Part shown: one piece after another, positions 6,329 through 7,546 of the stretch
Layout of the letters: every line of letters starts with the position of its first letter
Position numbering within the stretch: the stretch's first letter is position 1
Assembly: GCA_003567075.1 (NCBI GenBank)
Contig: PXAU01000194.1
Coordinates: forward strand, 1 to 7,546
DNA: 7,546 nt
DNA from: Trueperaceae bacterium
GTDB lineage: Bacteria; Deinococcota; Deinococci; Deinococcales; Trueperaceae
Direction: 5' to 3'
Made by a program: the position numbers and the translations under genes
The notes under the pieces: model-generated
The model's input: the letters and a program-made list of their open reading frames with translations, nothing else
What the model was told of the DNA's origin: nothing
Database searches by the model: none

Positions 6329-6336
6329 TCCTCTCC
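6327..6336 (-). promoter_or_regulatory. Purine-rich Shine-Dalgarno candidate at the 3' edge of the FMN riboswitch
   Basis: GGAGAGGAGG on the - strand is the best anti-16S match upstream of ribD, but its 3' end lies 31 nt before the ATG at 6295 (22 nt before the TTG at 6304). Its first bases also form the 3' arm of riboswitch helix P1. A second purine run, GAAGGG (6302-6297), is only 1 nt from the ATG. A small hairpin (6328-6306) separates the two. Confidence 0.4.
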
Positions 6337-6473
6337 TTCTCTCGTCCGGACTGTTACCGTCGGCACCCGCATCGCACGGGTTCGGGCCCGCCGCTCGGCG
6401 GGCTTCGCAGGCTGACGCGGCGTTTCACGCCACGATCACTGCCGGTCGGGAATCGCACCCTGCCCCGAAGGAG
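6333..6473 (-). ncRNA. FMN riboswitch (RFN element) of the riboflavin operon
   Basis: Read on the - strand, the element begins CTCCTTCGGGGCAGGGTG, passes GATTCCCGACCGGC (to 6441), and ends GTGCCGACGGTAACAGTCCGGAC followed by GAGAGAAGGAG. These are the conserved RFN core blocks. P1 forms between CTCCTTC (6473-6467) and GAAGGAG (6339-6333). Internal helices include GGGTGCGATTCCC, a GGCG/CGCC hairpin with TGAAA loop (about 6433-6421), GCCCGCC/GGCGGGC with loop GAGC (about 6403-6386), and ACCCG/CGGGT (about 6381-6365). It binds FMN and represses the riboflavin genes. No U-tract terminator follows before ribD, and P1 overlaps the Shine-Dalgarno purines, so control is probably at translation, possibly with Rho-dependent effects. 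Confidence 0.96.
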
Positions 6474-6480
6474 TGCCCCT

Positions 6481-6490
6481 TTGGCGCCAA
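6481..6490. repeat. 10-bp perfect palindrome upstream of the riboswitch
   Basis: TTGGCGCCAA is a perfect palindrome lying 8 nt upstream of the 5' arm of riboswitch P1. In the rib leader RNA it could form a short helix; in DNA it resembles a small operator half-site pair. No function is known. Confidence 0.3.
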
Positions 6491-6549
6491 CGACGCCTCG
6501 GGGTCGGACCGCTCGCGCACGGCGGCGATCCTGATTGCCAGCCGCGCTT

Positions 6550-6561
6550 CGTCGCGCGACG
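6550..6561. repeat. 12-bp perfect palindrome in the rib/aminopeptidase divergent region
   Basis: CGTCGCGCGACG is its own reverse complement and lies just downstream of the candidate rib -10 (6571-6566), where an operator could block initiation. It may also be chance in GC-rich DNA. Confidence 0.35.
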
Positions 6562-6565
6562 TCTC

Positions 6566-6571
6566 ATGATA
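6566..6571 (-). promoter_or_regulatory. Candidate -10 element of the rib operon promoter (TATCAT)
   Basis: On the - strand GGTATCAT contains the best TANNNT hexamer between the aminopeptidase start and the riboswitch, with the same leading GG as the two leaderless promoters in this window. Transcription would begin about 6560, giving a leader of roughly 85 nt before the riboswitch. No good -35 is visible. The call is tentative. Confidence 0.35.
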
Positions 6572-6636
6572 CCGGCCGAGCGCGGGGCGCATGGCCCGCT
6601 GGCGACGGCCACGACGGCCGCGCCGCACCCCGGCGG

Positions 6637-6650
6637 TAGACTCGGAGGCA
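6637..6650 (+). promoter_or_regulatory. Leaderless-type promoter of the aminopeptidase gene (-10 TAGACT)
   Basis: TAGACT (6637-6642) fits TANNNT and is followed after exactly 7 nt by the ATG at 6650, the same spacing as the invertase promoter at 1741. A GGAGG occurs at 6644-6648 but is only 1 nt from the ATG, too close to act as a normal Shine-Dalgarno. A short inverted repeat (CGCCG/CGGCG, 6621-6635) sits directly upstream of the hexamer. Confidence 0.65.
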
Positions 6651-7546
6651 TGCTCTCCTTCGACCAGAAACTCGACAACCTCGCCACCCTTGCGCTGCGC
6701 GTCGGCGTGAACCTCCAGGCGGGTCAGCGGTTGCTGCTGATGGGCCCGATCGAGGCCGCCGACCTGGTGCGCCGCATCGCGGCCCGGGCCTACGACCTCG
6801 GGGCACCGTACGTCCACGTGCTCTACGTCGACGAGCAGGTGAACCTGATCCGGGCGCAGCGCTCGCCCGCCGAGGCGCTCGACGACTATCCCGAGGCCGT
6901 GCGCGATCTGGTGCACGGCATGGCGGAGCGCGGCGACGCCTACCTCCGCGTGGGTGGGTCCGACCCGGACCTCATGTCGGCCGCCGATCCGCAGCGGGTC
7001 GCCTCGATGGTGCGGGCCCAACGGCGCGTGATGCGTCCCGTGTCGGACCTGGTGCAGCGCTCGCACATGCCCTGGACGATCGTCGACTACGCGGTGCCGG
7101 CCTGGGCCACGAAGGTGTTCCCCGGCACCCCCGAAGAGGACGCCGTGACGAAGCTCTGGGACGCCATCTTCGCGGCCTGCCGGGCCGATGTCGACGACCC
7201 CCTCGGCGCCTGGGAGCGGCACGTCGCCCAGCTCGCTCGGGCCCGCGATGCCCTCAACGCCCAGGCCTTCGAGGTGCTGCACCTGCGCGCTCCAGGCACC
7301 GACCTGCGGGTGGGCCTGGCCGACACCCACACGTGGGAGTCGGGCGGGCAGCATGCGGGCGTCAACGGTGCCTTCTTCGTGGCCAACATCCCCACCGAGG
7401 AGGTCTTCACGGCCCCGCATGCACAGCGTGCGAGCGGCACCGTGCGCGCCACGAAGCCGCTCTCGTACCAGGGGCAGCTCATCGACGGCTTCAGCCTCAC
7501 CTTCGAGGACGGCGCCGTGGTCGACTTCGCCGCCGAGCGTGGCGAA
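6650..7546 (+). CDS. M29-family metallo-aminopeptidase (AmpS/AmpT type), N-terminal part (3' end outside window)
   Basis: The frame from the ATG at 6650 stays open to the window edge, giving 299 residues of a family that is usually about 400-415. It begins MLSFDQKLDNLATLAL, typical of M29 peptidases, followed by VGVNLQAGQRLLL (18-30). The strongest mark is NIPTEEVFTAPH (246-257), where the first Glu (Glu250) is expected to be a metal ligand, followed by GTVRATKPLSYQG. The remaining metal ligands (a second Glu and the His/Asp cluster) lie past the window end, so catalytic completeness cannot be checked. M29 enzymes are cytoplasmic, dimeric, Co/Zn/Mg-activated exopeptidases that remove N-terminal residues from peptides. 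The gene is divergent from the rib operon and has its own promoter; no functional link to riboflavin synthesis is apparent. The start is supported by the leaderless promoter and by the match to family N-termini. Confidence 0.93.
   Translation, partial: MLSFDQKLDNLATLALRVGVNLQAGQRLLLMGPIEAADLVRRIAARAYDLGAPYVHVLYVDEQVNLIRAQRSPAEALDDYPEAVRDLVHGMAERGDAYLRVGGSDPDLMSAADPQRVASMVRAQRRVMRPVSDLVQRSHMPWTIVDYAVPAWATKVFPGTPEEDAVTKLWDAIFAACRADVDDPLGAWERHVAQLARARDALNAQAFEVLHLRAPGTDLRVGLADTHTWESGGQHAGVNGAFFVANIPTEEVFTAPHAQRASGTVRATKPLSYQGQLIDGFSLTFEDGAVVDFAAERGE

Noticed and set aside
6603..6619. Direct repeat CGACGGCC x2 upstream of the aminopeptidase
   Set aside because: Two 8-bp GC-rich copies one base apart are weak evidence in this composition, and no longer array is present.
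6425..7420. 331-codon open frame on the - strand opposite the aminopeptidase and the intergenic region
   Set aside because: It runs antisense to the M29 peptidase and through the FMN riboswitch. The peptidase frame carries the conserved NIPTEEVF motif and a promoter, so this is a shadow.

Overview
This is a very GC-rich (about 70% by eye), densely coded bacterial segment. It carries six genes in three transcription blocks. The best lineage guess is Deinococcota, perhaps near Truepera. Supporting signs are the M29 ('Thermus-type') aminopeptidase, the pectinacetylesterase/vtpJ-like lipoprotein, and two genes whose ATG sits exactly 7 nt after a TANNNT -10 hexamer, the leaderless pattern known from Deinococcus. 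Leaderless TANNNT starts also occur in Actinomycetota, so the assignment is moderate.

Left block, + strand (1-3193): the 3' end of a PfkB-family sugar kinase overlaps the start of a lipoprotein esterase of the pectinacetylesterase/Notum family (ATGA junction). After an 80-nt gap comes a complete GH100 neutral/alkaline invertase with its own apparent leaderless promoter. A sucrose-cleaving enzyme near a sugar kinase suggests carbohydrate use, but the kinase substrate and the esterase substrate cannot be read from the sequence.

Middle block, - strand (6473 down to 3219): a riboflavin operon under an FMN riboswitch, in the order riboswitch - ribD - ribE (riboflavin synthase) - ribBA. The genes are tightly coupled: a 3-nt gap, then a GTGA overlap, each preceded by a good Shine-Dalgarno at 7 nt. 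Together RibBA, RibD and RibE cover the pathway from GTP and ribulose 5-phosphate to riboflavin, except lumazine synthase (RibH) and the dephosphorylation step, which are not here. The operon ends 25 nt from the convergent invertase gene. An 8-bp perfect inverted repeat contains both stop codons.

Right block, + strand (6650-7546, runs off the window): an M29 metallo-aminopeptidase, divergent from the rib operon, with the second leaderless-type promoter. The 345-nt region between ribD and this gene holds the riboswitch, the ribD leader and both divergent promoters.

No mobile elements, CRISPR arrays, tRNAs, rRNAs or defence genes were seen. Most of the window is ordinary metabolism. The parts most worth a second look are the paired leaderless promoters, the ribD leader architecture, the stop-codon inverted repeat, and the GH100/esterase pair.
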